A program made the translations under genes and the position numbers. The notes beneath the pieces are model-generated. The model saw nothing but the letters and a program-made list of their open reading frames with translations, ran no database searches and had not been told where the DNA came from. A stretch of DNA of 8,787 nucleotides from assembly GCA_011391655.1 (NCBI GenBank), contig JAABQE010000248.1, forward strand, positions 1 to 8,787, in the 5' to 3' direction. Positions 1 through 7,325 of the stretch are shown here, piece by piece. Source of the DNA: Hydrogenophilales bacterium (GTDB lineage Bacteria > Pseudomonadota > Gammaproteobacteria > Burkholderiales > Thiobacillaceae). Positions within the stretch are counted from its first letter, which is position 1. Every line of letters starts with the position of its first letter.

Positions 1-1204
1 GATTGAAAACATCGACATTGGCGGCCCGGCGATGGTGCGCTCCTCCGCCAAGAACTACCGCTTTGTCGCCATCGTCACCAACCCCGCCGATTACCAGGCG
101 CTGATCACCGAAATGCAGGCCAATGGCGGCGCACTGACCGACGCCACCCGCTTCGGTCTGGCGAAAAAAGCCTTCACCCACACGGCTGAATACGACGGCC
201 ACATCAGCAACTACCTGACCGCATTGAACGACAACAACAAACGCGAGGCCTTCGGCGGCAAACTCAACCTGCAATTCACCCGCGCGCAAGTCTGCCGCTA
301 CGGCGAAAACCCGCACCAGGCCGGCGCGTTCTACGTCGAGGCCAATGCCCCAGTCGGCACCATTGCGACTGCGCGCCAGATTCAGGGCAAGGAACTCAGC
401 TACAACAACATCGCCGACACCGACGCTGCGCTCGAATGCGTCAAGCTGTTCGACGCTGCGCCCGCCTGCGTCATCGTCAAGCACGCCAACCCGTGCGGCG
501 TCGCCTACGGCAGCAGCCTGCTCGACGCCTACAACCGCGCTTACCAGACCGATCCCGAATCGGCCTTCGGCGGCATCATCGCTTTCAATGGCCGGCTCGA
601 TGGCGCAACGGCTGCGGCCATCGTCGAGCGCCAGTTCGTCGAAGTCATTATTGCGCCCGAAGTCAGCCCCGAAGCGTCGGCTGCCGTCGCTGCCAAAAAG
701 AATGTGCGCCTGCTTGAATGCGGCGCGTGGTCGGGTTCCGTCGCCCAGCTCGACATGAAGCGCGTCGCCGGTGGCTTGCTGGTGCAGGACGCCGACATCC
801 TGCTGCACGGCGAACTGAAAACCGTCACCACCCGCACCCCGACCGCGCAGGAAATGGACGACCTGCTGTTCGCCTGGCGCGTCGCCAAGTTCGTCAAATC
901 CAACGCGATTGTTTATGCCAAAGACCGCATGACCGTCGGCGTCGGCGCCGGGCAAATGAGCCGCATCAACTCGGCCCGCATCGCCGCCATCAAGGCCGAG
1001 CACGCCGGCTTGCCGGTGCCCGGCTCGGTGATGGCGAGCGATGCCTTCTTCCCCTTCCGTGACGGCATCGACCAGGCGGCGGCGGCGGGCATCAAGGCCG
1101 TGATCCAGCCCGGCGGCTCGATGCGCGACGACGAAGTCATCGCCGCCGCCAATGAACACGGCATCGCGATGGTGTTCACCGGCACGCGGCATTTCCGGCA
1201 TTGA
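1..1204 (+). CDS. purH: Bifunctional AICAR transformylase / IMP cyclohydrolase PurH, 5'-truncated by window edge
   Basis: PurH catalyses the last two steps of de novo purine synthesis in the cytoplasm: formylation of AICAR with 10-formyl-THF, then ring closure to IMP. The reading frame is open from base 2 and starts with [18 protein letters not shown], a hallmark of the IMP cyclohydrolase (MGS-like) domain. The ATG at 32 is therefore internal and not the start. About 400 codons are present. The family is usually about 520-530 residues, so about 125 N-terminal residues lie outside the window. The transformylase domain follows, with [13 protein letters not shown] (near 298-336), the catalytic Lys-His pair in [10 protein letters not shown] (Lys at 479-481, His at 482-484), AFGGIIAFN, and [10 protein letters not shown]...GAGQMSR. 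The protein ends in the usual [10 protein letters not shown] before TGA. I see no frameshift or missing key residue. It lies 95 bp upstream of purD on the same strand, and I see no clear factor-independent terminator between them. Identification is very secure. Confidence 0.97.
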   Translation, partial: IENIDIGGPAMVRSSAKNYRFVAIVTNPADYQALITEMQANGGALTDATRFGLAKKAFTHTAEYDGHISNYLTALNDNNKREAFGGKLNLQFTRAQVCRYGENPHQAGAFYVEANAPVGTIATARQIQGKELSYNNIADTDAALECVKLFDAAPACVIVKHANPCGVAYGSSLLDAYNRAYQTDPESAFGGIIAFNGRLDGATAAAIVERQFVEVIIAPEVSPEASAAVAAKKNVRLLECGAWSGSVAQLDMKRVAGGLLVQDADILLHGELKTVTTRTPTAQEMDDLLFAWRVAKFVKSNAIVYAKDRMTVGVGAGQMSRINSARIAAIKAEHAGLPVPGSVMASDAFFPFRDGIDQAAAAGIKAVIQPGGSMRDDEVIAAANEHGIAMVFTGTRHFRH

Positions 1205-1210
1205 TTTTTG

Positions 1211-1295
1211 GTAAGCGGTGAACGGTGAGTAGTGCGCAGGAAAAAACACCTCACTCCACCCACCGCTCACCGCTTACTCCTCACCGCTCACCACA
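1211..1295. repeat. Heptanucleotide repeat array in inverted orientation, filling the purH-purD gap
   Basis: The gap between purH and purD is built of 7-base units. The left arm reads GTAAGCG, GTGAACG, GTGAGTA and a degenerate GTGCGCA (1211-1238). The right arm carries the reverse-complement type: CACCGCT, CACCGCT, TACTCCT, CACCGCT, CACCACA (1261-1295). Bases 1211-1227 pair with 1261-1277 through 11 base pairs, one A-C mismatch (1222/1266) and 5 more pairs, enclosing a loop of about 33 bases, so a transcript could fold into a long hairpin. No U-run follows, so it does not look like a classical terminator. It could affect mRNA stability or coupling between purH and purD; that is inference. A related array lies at the other end of purD. 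Confidence 0.8.
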
Positions 1296-1299
1296 TCTT

Positions 1300-2577
1300 A
1301 TGAAAATTCTCGTCATCGGCCCCGGCGGACGCGAACACGCTCTGGCGTGGAAGCTCACCCAATCTCCCCGTGTCTCCCAGGTACTGGTCGCGCCCGGCAA
1401 CGGCGGCACGGCAACCGAGGACGGCCTGCTCAACGTGCCGTTCACCTCGATTCCCGCACTGCTTGCGTTTGTTCGCAGCGACAGCGACATCGCGTTTACC
1501 GTGGTCGGCCCGGAAGCGCCGCTGGCGGCGGGCGTGGTCGATGCGTTTCGCGCCGCCGGGCTGCGGATCTTTGGCCCGACCCAGGCCGCCGCCCAGCTCG
1601 AAAGCTCGAAGGATTACGCCAAGCAGTTCATGGCACGTCACGGCATCCCCACCGCGGCTTTCGGCACCTTCACCGATGCGGCCGCGGCGCACACCTACAT
1701 CGACCAGCACGGCGCCCCCATCGTGGTCAAGGCCGACGGCCTGGCCGCGGGCAAGGGTGTGGTCGTCGCGACCATAGCGGAGGAAGCGCACGCCGCGGTC
1801 GACGCCATGCTCTCCGGCAACAGCATGGGCGACGCCGGGCATCGCGTGGTGATCGAGGAATGCCTGCTCGGCGAGGAAGCCAGCTTCATCGTCATGGTCG
1901 ATGGCGAGCACGTGCTGGCGCTGGCGTCGAGCCAGGATCACAAGCGCCTGGGCGATGGCGACAGCGGCCCCAACACCGGCGGCATGGGCGCCTATTCGCC
2001 GGCGCCGGTGGTCACGCCCGAACTGCACGCCCGCATCATGCGCGAGGTGATCCATCCTACCGTCGCCGGCATGGCCACCGACGGCATCCGCTACACCGGC
2101 TTTCTCTACGCCGGCATCATGGTCGGTGCCGACGGCGCGCCCAAGGTGCTGGAATTCAACTGCCGCATGGGCGACCCGGAAACCCAGCCGATCATGATGC
2201 GGCTGAAAACCGATCTGGTCGCGCTGATGGACGCTGCCATCGACGGCACGCTCGACCAGGTCGAGGCCGAATGGGATCGCCGCACCGCACTCGCGGTGGT
2301 GCTGGCGACAGCGGGCTACCCGGACGCGCCGCGCAAGGGCGACGTCATCGGCGCGCTGCCTGCCGCGGCCGAAGACCTGCATGTCTTTCACGCCGGCACC
2401 ACCCTGCAGGACGATCAGACCGTGGTGAGTGGCGGCCGCGTGCTGGCGATCACCGCGCTTGGCGACAGCGTGCGCATGGCACAAGCCCGCGCCTACGAAG
2501 CCGTGGCCGCGATCCACTTCGATGGCATGCAATACCGGCGCGATATCGGCTGGCGCGCGCTGGACCGGAAAAAGTAA
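1300..2577 (+). CDS. purD: Phosphoribosylamine--glycine ligase (GAR synthetase) PurD
   Basis: PurD joins glycine to 5-phosphoribosylamine with ATP, the second step of de novo purine synthesis, in the cytoplasm. The 425-residue product has the normal family length. It opens with MKILVIGPGGREHALAWKL, the N-terminal GARS domain with its glycine-rich loop. An ATP-grasp domain follows (about residues 100-300), with SSKDYAKQFM (Lys104), IVVKADGLAAGKGVVVA (141-157), SQDHKRLGDGDSGPNTGGMG (from about 211) and the GARS signature RMGDPETQ (289-296). A C-terminal domain ends in RRDIGWRAL plus a few residues. I chose ATG 1300 because the conserved family start lies exactly there. A GTG at 1225 would add 25 residues encoded by repeat DNA with no family resemblance. 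No Shine-Dalgarno sequence precedes ATG 1300, where the upstream DNA is C-rich repeat. The stop codon TAA (2575-2577) lies inside a heptamer repeat unit. Confidence 0.97.
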   Translation: MKILVIGPGGREHALAWKLTQSPRVSQVLVAPGNGGTATEDGLLNVPFTSIPALLAFVRSDSDIAFTVVGPEAPLAAGVVDAFRAAGLRIFGPTQAAAQLESSKDYAKQFMARHGIPTAAFGTFTDAAAAHTYIDQHGAPIVVKADGLAAGKGVVVATIAEEAHAAVDAMLSGNSMGDAGHRVVIEECLLGEEASFIVMVDGEHVLALASSQDHKRLGDGDSGPNTGGMGAYSPAPVVTPELHARIMREVIHPTVAGMATDGIRYTGFLYAGIMVGADGAPKVLEFNCRMGDPETQPIMMRLKTDLVALMDAAIDGTLDQVEAEWDRRTALAVVLATAGYPDAPRKGDVIGALPAAAEDLHVFHAGTTLQDDQTVVSGGRVLAITALGDSVRMAQARAYEAVAAIHFDGMQYRRDIGWRALDRKK

Positions 2578-2609
2578 GCTGGTGAGCGGTAAGCTGTGAA
2601 CAGTGAAAC
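2574..2609. repeat. Heptanucleotide repeat array spanning the purD stop and tsaC start
   Basis: The units are GTAAGCT (2574-2580), one spacer G, GTGAGCG (2582-2588), GTAAGCT (2589-2595), GTGAACA (2596-2602) and GTGAAAC (2603-2609). This is the same family as the left arm of the array before purD. The purD TAA (2575-2577) falls in the first unit. The fourth unit begins with the GTG that starts tsaC, and a TAA in the tsaC frame (2590-2592) lies in the third unit. The array thus forms the whole gene boundary and encodes the first five residues of TsaC (MNSET). Confidence 0.8.
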
Positions 2610-3144
2610 AGACGCGCTGCGCGCGCATCTGCTGCGCGGCGGGCTGATCGCCTATCCCACCGAATCCTGCTACGGCCTCGGTTGTGACCCACGCAATCCC
2701 AATGCGCTCAAGCGCCTGATCCAGCTGAAAGGCCGCAACGCGGCCAAAGGCTTGCTGCTGATCGCCCACCATTTCAAGCAGTTCACGCCCTTTATTCGTC
2801 CGCTAAGTGCCGCCGACCAGATGAAAATGCAGCGCAGCTGGCCCGGCCCCGTTACCTGGGTCGTGCCCGCCTCCCCGACCTGTTCACCCCTGTTGACCGG
2901 CGGGCGCGCCACGATCGCGCTGCGCGTCACCGCCCACCCGGTGGCCGCGCGCCTGTGCCGCGAACTCGGCATGGCCCTGGTTTCGACCAGTGCCAACAAA
3001 AGCGGCAAAAAACCCGCCCAAACTGCGGCACAATGCCGCAGAATATTCGGCTCACGGGTGCGCGTGATCGATGGCCGCATCGGTACACGCCGCCGCCCCT
3101 CCACCCTGATCGACCTTGCCACCGGAACCACGCTTCGCCCCTGA
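2596..3144 (+). CDS. tsaC: L-threonylcarbamoyladenylate synthase, TsaC/YrdC type
   Basis: This is a single-domain YrdC/TsaC protein of 182 residues. The family makes threonylcarbamoyl-AMP from threonine, bicarbonate and ATP, the first step of the t6A37 modification of ANN-decoding tRNAs. Visible motifs are [18 protein letters not shown] (from residue 15), the KxR motif K45-G-R47 in [29 protein letters not shown] (81-92), IALRVTAHP (107-115) and the SxN motif in STSANKSG (130-137). It matches the short TsaC form (about 190 residues in E. coli) and lacks the extra C-terminal domain of Sua5. GTG at 2596 is the first possible start, because an in-frame TAA lies two codons upstream, and it leaves the expected short lead before the conserved core. 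There is no strong Shine-Dalgarno sequence. It starts 18 bases after purD and overlaps hemF by one base, so co-transcription is likely. A YciO-like role is less likely given the close TsaC match. Confidence 0.9.
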   Translation: MNSETDALRAHLLRGGLIAYPTESCYGLGCDPRNPNALKRLIQLKGRNAAKGLLLIAHHFKQFTPFIRPLSAADQMKMQRSWPGPVTWVVPASPTCSPLLTGGRATIALRVTAHPVAARLCRELGMALVSTSANKSGKKPAQTAAQCRRIFGSRVRVIDGRIGTRRRPSTLIDLATGTTLRP

Positions 3145-4070
3145 TGCCCGCTCACACACTCGACACCCCCGCCTTTGATTCAAGCGCCGTCAAAACCTGG
3201 CTGCTCGACCTGCAGGCGCGCATTGTCGCCGCACTCGAAGCCGCCGATGGCCTGCCTTTCCGCACCGATGCCTGGCAACGCCCCGAAGGCGGCGGCGGTA
3301 TCTCGCGGCTGATCGAAGAAGGCCAGGTGCTGGAACGCGGCGGGGTGAATTTTTCGCACGTACTGGGCAGCCAGCTGCCGCCGTCCGCCAGCGCACACCG
3401 GCCCGAGTTGGCCGGACGGCGCTGGGAAGCCATGGGCGTATCGCTGGTGCTGCACCCGCGCAATCCCTATGCACCGACGGTGCACATGAACGTGCGCTGC
3501 TTTGTCGCGATGAAAGAGGATGAGGCGCCAGTGTGGTGGTTTGGCGGCGGCATGGATCTGACGCCCTATTACGGCTTTGAAGACGATGCCAAGCACTTTC
3601 ACGCCACCTGCAAAACCGCACTTGATCCGTTCGGCGCTGACCTGCATCCGCGCTTCAAGGACTGGAGCGACCGCTATTTTTTCCTCAAGCACCGCAACGA
3701 GCCGCGTGGCATCGGCGGCGTGTTTTTCGACGACTTTTCCGAAGGCGGATTCGCACACGCCTTCGCCATGACGCAAAGCGTCGGCGACGCGTTTATCGCC
3801 GCCTATCTGCCCCTTCTCGAACGCCGCAAGAACATCGCATACGGCGAATGTGAACGTGATTTCCAGGCCTACCGGCGCGGTCGCTACGTCGAGTTCAACC
3901 TCGTATACGACCGTGGCACCCTGTTCGGTCTGCAATCGGGCGGGCGCACCGAATCCATCCTGATGTCGCTGCCGCCGATCGTGAAATGGCGCTACGACTG
4001 GCACCCCGAACCGGGCAGCGCGGAAGCCCGTCTGTACACCGATTTTCTCTCTGCGCGCGACTGGGTCTAG
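3144..4070 (+). CDS. hemF: Oxygen-dependent coproporphyrinogen III oxidase HemF
   Basis: HemF oxidatively decarboxylates two propionate side chains of coproporphyrinogen III to give protoporphyrinogen IX, using O2, in the cytoplasm. The 308-residue product is close to the usual size (about 300). Conserved blocks in order are [23 protein letters not shown] (49-71, in part), [20 protein letters not shown] (101-120, with the conserved histidines), [20 protein letters not shown] (131-150), the HemF signature [20 protein letters not shown] (178-197), and [20 protein letters not shown] (248-267) followed by [12 protein letters not shown] Cys common just before the signature (WCD) is Ser here (WSD). 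ATG 3144 was chosen because it overlaps the tsaC stop as TGATG and the protein then aligns over its full length. The same frame stays open upstream to 2955, but that part is out-of-frame tsaC. The TGATG arrangement suggests termination-reinitiation coupling. The presence of hemF implies aerobic or microaerobic heme synthesis. Confidence 0.97.
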   Translation: MPAHTLDTPAFDSSAVKTWLLDLQARIVAALEAADGLPFRTDAWQRPEGGGGISRLIEEGQVLERGGVNFSHVLGSQLPPSASAHRPELAGRRWEAMGVSLVLHPRNPYAPTVHMNVRCFVAMKEDEAPVWWFGGGMDLTPYYGFEDDAKHFHATCKTALDPFGADLHPRFKDWSDRYFFLKHRNEPRGIGGVFFDDFSEGGFAHAFAMTQSVGDAFIAAYLPLLERRKNIAYGECERDFQAYRRGRYVEFNLVYDRGTLFGLQSGGRTESILMSLPPIVKWRYDWHPEPGSAEARLYTDFLSARDWV

Positions 4071-4073
4071 AAC

Positions 4074-7000
4074 ATGAAAAAAACCCCGCGTCGCATCCTG
4101 ATTGGCCTCGGCATTCTGCTGCTGCTGATCGCCCTGATCGGACTCATCGCCTGGGAATTGGTGTCATCCGCACTCGAAGCCAAATACCTGGTCAAGACCG
4201 CGCAAAAAATGACCTGGCAGATGCAGCCCGGGCCGTCCAAACGCATCCGCTATCCCGGCGACGGGCCGTATGACGTCCGCCTCGGCTATCACGCCCAGCC
4301 CACCTACCTCACGCGGCTCGACAAGGCGGGTTGGCAAATCGACCAGCAGGCCAAGATCAGTGCGCAGATGGAACGGGTGGACGATCTCGGCCTGTTCCTG
4401 CCGTATCACGAAAAAGACCAGGCGGGGCTGAGCCTGCTCGACAGTGCCGGGCAATCGCTGTATCAGGGCAAGCATCCCACGCGCGTGTACGAGCGCTTCG
4501 AAGCCATTCCCCCCGTGCTGGTCAATGCCCTGCTCTATATCGAAAACCGCGAACTGCTGACCGAACAGTTTCCCACCCGCAACCCGGCGGTGGAGTGGGA
4601 CCGCCTCGCGCAAGCCCTGCTTGAAAAGGGCATCAGCCTGATCGACACCAACCGCAACGTACCGGGCGGCAGCACCTTGCCGACGCAGATCGAAAAGTAT
4701 CGCCACTCGCCCGACGGCCTGACCAACAGCATGGGCGACAAACTGCGCCAGATGGGCAGCGCCAGCCTGCGCGCCTATCTCGACGGCCCCAACACGCTGC
4801 CGATGCGGCGCAAAATCGTGATGGCCTATCTCAACACGGTGCCGCTTGCCGCCGCGCCGCGCTTCGGCGAAGTCAACGGTGTCGGCGACGGCTTGTGGGC
4901 GTGGTATGGGCTCGACTTCGCTGCGGTCAACCGCACGCTGTCCAAAAAACCCGGCCCCCGCGACGACGCCTATGCCAGCGCGCTCAAACACGCACTGTCG
5001 CTGATCGTTGCCGAACGCCGCCCCTCGTATTACCTGGCCGCCAACCGCAAAGCGCTGGATGCCAGCACCGACGATCACCTCACCCTGCTGGCGCAGGCCG
5101 GTGTGATTCCGCTCGAACTGGGCGATCGCGCCAAGCGGGTCAAACTGCGCAGCACGCGCGAGCGCATCGATCCGCCGCCGCCCCGTTTTGTCGACCAGAA
5201 AGCCACCAACGCGCAGCGCATCCGGGTCGCACAACTACTCGGCGAGCCCCGCCTGTACGACCTCGACCGGATCGATCTGCAGGTCAAGACCACCATCAAC
5301 CAGCCGGCACAAAAAATCATCAACCGCTATTTGCAAAGCCTGGCTAAACTCGAAGCCGCCACCGCTTCCGGGCTGGTCGGGCATCGCCTGCTCAAGCCCG
5401 AGAATCCACTGGCCGAGGTGATTTACAGCTTCACCCTGTACGAAAAAACCACGCAGGGCAATCTGCTGCGGATACAGGCTGACAACCTCAACCAGCCATT
5501 TGACATCAACAGCCAGGCACGCCTCGACCTCGGCTCCACCGCCAAGCTGCGCACCCTCATCACCTATCTGGAAATCATCGCGCGGCGGCACGCTGAATAC
5601 CACATACTCGCGCCCGATGCGCTCAAGCAAAAAGCCGTGCCACAGCGTGATGTGTTGTCGCAGTGGGTGGCCGGACGCCTGCTTGCCAATCGCGACGAAA
5701 CGCTCGCGGTCACGCTCGACGCCGCCATGGCACGGCGCTATTCCGCCGCACCAGAAACCTTTTTCACTGGCGGCGGACTGCACAATTTCGCCAACTTCGA
5801 CCCCAAAGACAACAGCCGCATCATGGACGTCTGGGAGGCCACCCGAAACTCGGTCAACCTGGCTTACATCCGCATCATGCGCGACATCGTGCGCCACTAC
5901 GCCAGCGCCACCCCGGGTGCCGCCGCGCGGATTCTCGACGACGCCAGCAATCCCCTGCGCGAGACCTATCTGATGCGTTTCGTCGATCAGGAAGGCCGCG
6001 TGTTCATCAACCGTTTTTACCAGCGCCACAAGGCACAAACCCCCGCGCAGATGGCTGACGACCTGTATGGCCGCATTCGCTTCAATCCGCGCCGTTTCAC
6101 CTCGGTGTACCGTTATCTGGAACCGCTGGCGGGTTTTGATGCGTATGTTGCCGCGCTGCATCAGCACGTTCCGGCCAGTGCCAGCCTGAGTCCCAATGTG
6201 CTGAGGTCCATGTTCAACGCCCATGCCCCGGATGCCTACAATCTGGCTGACCGTGGCTACGTGTCACAAATTCACCCACTCGAACTGTGGGTGGTCAAAA
6301 CCATGCGTGCGGCGCCCAAAACCAATCTCAGCACCTTATACGAGCAAGGCACGGCGGCGCGGCGCGAGGTATACAACTGGCTATTTAAAACCAGCCGCAA
6401 GAATGCACAGGACATCCGCATCCAGTCGTTACTGGAAGTCGAAGCGTTTGACCGCCTGCTGGTTGACTGGAAGCAGCTCGGCTACCCCTTCGACAACATC
6501 ACGCCGTCCTACGCCACCGCAATTGGCAGTTCGGGCGACCGCCCGGCGGCGCTGGCCGAATTGATGAGCATTCTGGTGAATGACGGGATGAAAAAGCCGA
6601 TGGTCAGCCTCACCCACCTGCATTTCGCCGCCAACACCCCATTCGATACGCGGCTGTCGATCAAGCCCACCAAGGGCGAACGCCTGCTGCCGGCCGAAGT
6701 CGCACAAACCGTGCGCCGCGCACTGGCGCGGGTGGTCGAGAGCGGCACCGCCTCGCGTCTGGCGGGCGTACTCAAGGACGCCGCCGGCAATCCCCTCACC
6801 ATCGGCGGCAAAACCGGCACCGGCGACAACCGCTTTGAACGCTACGGCCGGGGCGGGCAACTGCTTGAGTCGCGCGTGGTCAACCGCACCGCCACCTTTG
6901 TCTTCTATCTCGGCGACCGCTACTTCGGCACCTTGACGGCATTGGTGCCAGGCGAACAGGCCGGGCAGTTCGCCTATACCAGTTCGCTCGCCACGCAAAT

Positions 7001-7283
7001 CCTGAAAACCCTGCTACCGCAGTTGCAGCCACACTTGTATCCGCAGCCCCCTGCGCCATCCAAGCTCGCAGGCGATACGGCCATCGCTGCGCCGGTTCCG
7101 GCTCCCGTCGTGGCGCCGCCCACGCCGCCCGCACCGCCACGCCCTGCGGTGCCGGAAAAACCCGACGGTTCCACCAGTCAGGCTGATCCGCCGGTCAAGC
7201 AACCCGCCCCCGAACAAGGCGGCTTCCCGGAAGATCTCGACCCTGGCATAACGGTGCCCGAATCCAATGCGCCTGCACCATAA
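4074..7283 (+). CDS. Large membrane-anchored PBP1-like protein: divergent GT51 transglycosylase plus transpeptidase domain
   Basis: The 1069-residue product has a short basic N-terminus and one membrane helix (about residues 8-29) with no signal cleavage site, so the bulk should be periplasmic. Residues about 135-290 resemble the GT51 peptidoglycan glycosyltransferase domain: YIENRE with Glu157 (for EDRxF), PGGSTLPTQIEK (197-208), and RRKIVMAYLN (245-254) with GEVNGVGDGLWAWYG after it. The transpeptidase part (about 400-980) has a serine motif GSTAK (Ser488, Lys491), SVN (593-595) and GGKTGTGD (911-918). This is the class A PBP layout, which polymerises and crosslinks peptidoglycan. The glycosyltransferase motifs are degenerate: no Glu occurs between 207 and 266, where the second catalytic Glu should lie. 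Spacing from SxN to KTG is about 320 residues, far longer than in E. coli PBP1a or PBP1b, so an insertion of roughly 200 residues is present (about 600-800). The C-terminus (about 985-1069) is a proline-rich, low-complexity tail. It starts 3 bases after hemF with no clear Shine-Dalgarno. It is not ordinary mrcA, mrcB or pbpC, so I give no symbol. Confidence 0.85.
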   Translation: MKKTPRRILIGLGILLLLIALIGLIAWELVSSALEAKYLVKTAQKMTWQMQPGPSKRIRYPGDGPYDVRLGYHAQPTYLTRLDKAGWQIDQQAKISAQMERVDDLGLFLPYHEKDQAGLSLLDSAGQSLYQGKHPTRVYERFEAIPPVLVNALLYIENRELLTEQFPTRNPAVEWDRLAQALLEKGISLIDTNRNVPGGSTLPTQIEKYRHSPDGLTNSMGDKLRQMGSASLRAYLDGPNTLPMRRKIVMAYLNTVPLAAAPRFGEVNGVGDGLWAWYGLDFAAVNRTLSKKPGPRDDAYASALKHALSLIVAERRPSYYLAANRKALDASTDDHLTLLAQAGVIPLELGDRAKRVKLRSTRERIDPPPPRFVDQKATNAQRIRVAQLLGEPRLYDLDRIDLQVKTTINQPAQKIINRYLQSLAKLEAATASGLVGHRLLKPENPLAEVIYSFTLYEKTTQGNLLRIQADNLNQPFDINSQARLDLGSTAKLRTLITYLEIIARRHAEYHILAPDALKQKAVPQRDVLSQWVAGRLLANRDETLAVTLDAAMARRYSAAPETFFTGGGLHNFANFDPKDNSRIMDVWEATRNSVNLAYIRIMRDIVRHYASATPGAAARILDDASNPLRETYLMRFVDQEGRVFINRFYQRHKAQTPAQMADDLYGRIRFNPRRFTSVYRYLEPLAGFDAYVAALHQHVPASASLSPNVLRSMFNAHAPDAYNLADRGYVSQIHPLELWVVKTMRAAPKTNLSTLYEQGTAARREVYNWLFKTSRKNAQDIRIQSLLEVEAFDRLLVDWKQLGYPFDNITPSYATAIGSSGDRPAALAELMSILVNDGMKKPMVSLTHLHFAANTPFDTRLSIKPTKGERLLPAEVAQTVRRALARVVESGTASRLAGVLKDAAGNPLTIGGKTGTGDNRFERYGRGGQLLESRVVNRTATFVFYLGDRYFGTLTALVPGEQAGQFAYTSSLATQILKTLLPQLQPHLYPQPPAPSKLAGDTAIAAPVPAPVVAPPTPPAPPRPAVPEKPDGSTSQADPPVKQPAPEQGGFPEDLDPGITVPESNAPAP

Positions 7284-7291
7284 ATACAGGC

Positions 7292-7319
7292 TGGTCATCG
7301 TGTACAAATCGGATATGCT
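7292..7319 (+). promoter_or_regulatory. Weak candidate sigma-70 promoter for the histidine kinase gene, possibly leaderless
   Basis: In the 42-bp gap after the PBP-like gene, TGGTCA (7292-7297) and TATGCT (7314-7319) are spaced by 16 bases and match the -35 and -10 consensus at four of six positions each. Transcription would start at about 7326, the A of the kinase ATG. There is no Shine-Dalgarno sequence before that ATG (upstream bases GCTGAAACC), which is consistent with a leaderless message. Such short matches occur by chance, so this is only a candidate. Confidence 0.25.
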
Positions 7320-7325
7320 GAAACC

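Noticed and set aside
1205..1299. Rho-independent terminator between purH and purD
   Set aside because: There is a hairpin from the inverted repeats, but no U-run follows it and the next gene belongs to the same pathway on the same strand.
1288..2772. 494-codon open frame on the minus strand opposite purD and the start of tsaC
   Set aside because: It mirrors a GC-rich gene whose own frame is unmistakable. The translation is rich in His, Arg, Gly and Ala with no recognisable domain, as expected of an antisense shadow.
2955..3143. In-frame upstream extension of hemF to an ATG at 2955
   Set aside because: The extra 63 residues are out-of-frame tsaC, low in similarity to HemF and rich in Arg and Pro. 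ATG 3144 gives the normal family length.
4164..6224. Two long minus-strand open frames (356 and 329 codons) opposite the PBP-like gene
   Set aside because: They lie wholly within a well-supported gene, have no family motifs, and follow from GC-rich codon structure.
7301..7306. TGTACA palindrome in the gap before the kinase gene as an operator
   Set aside because: It is only six bases with no symmetric extension or second copy nearby, so it is likely chance.
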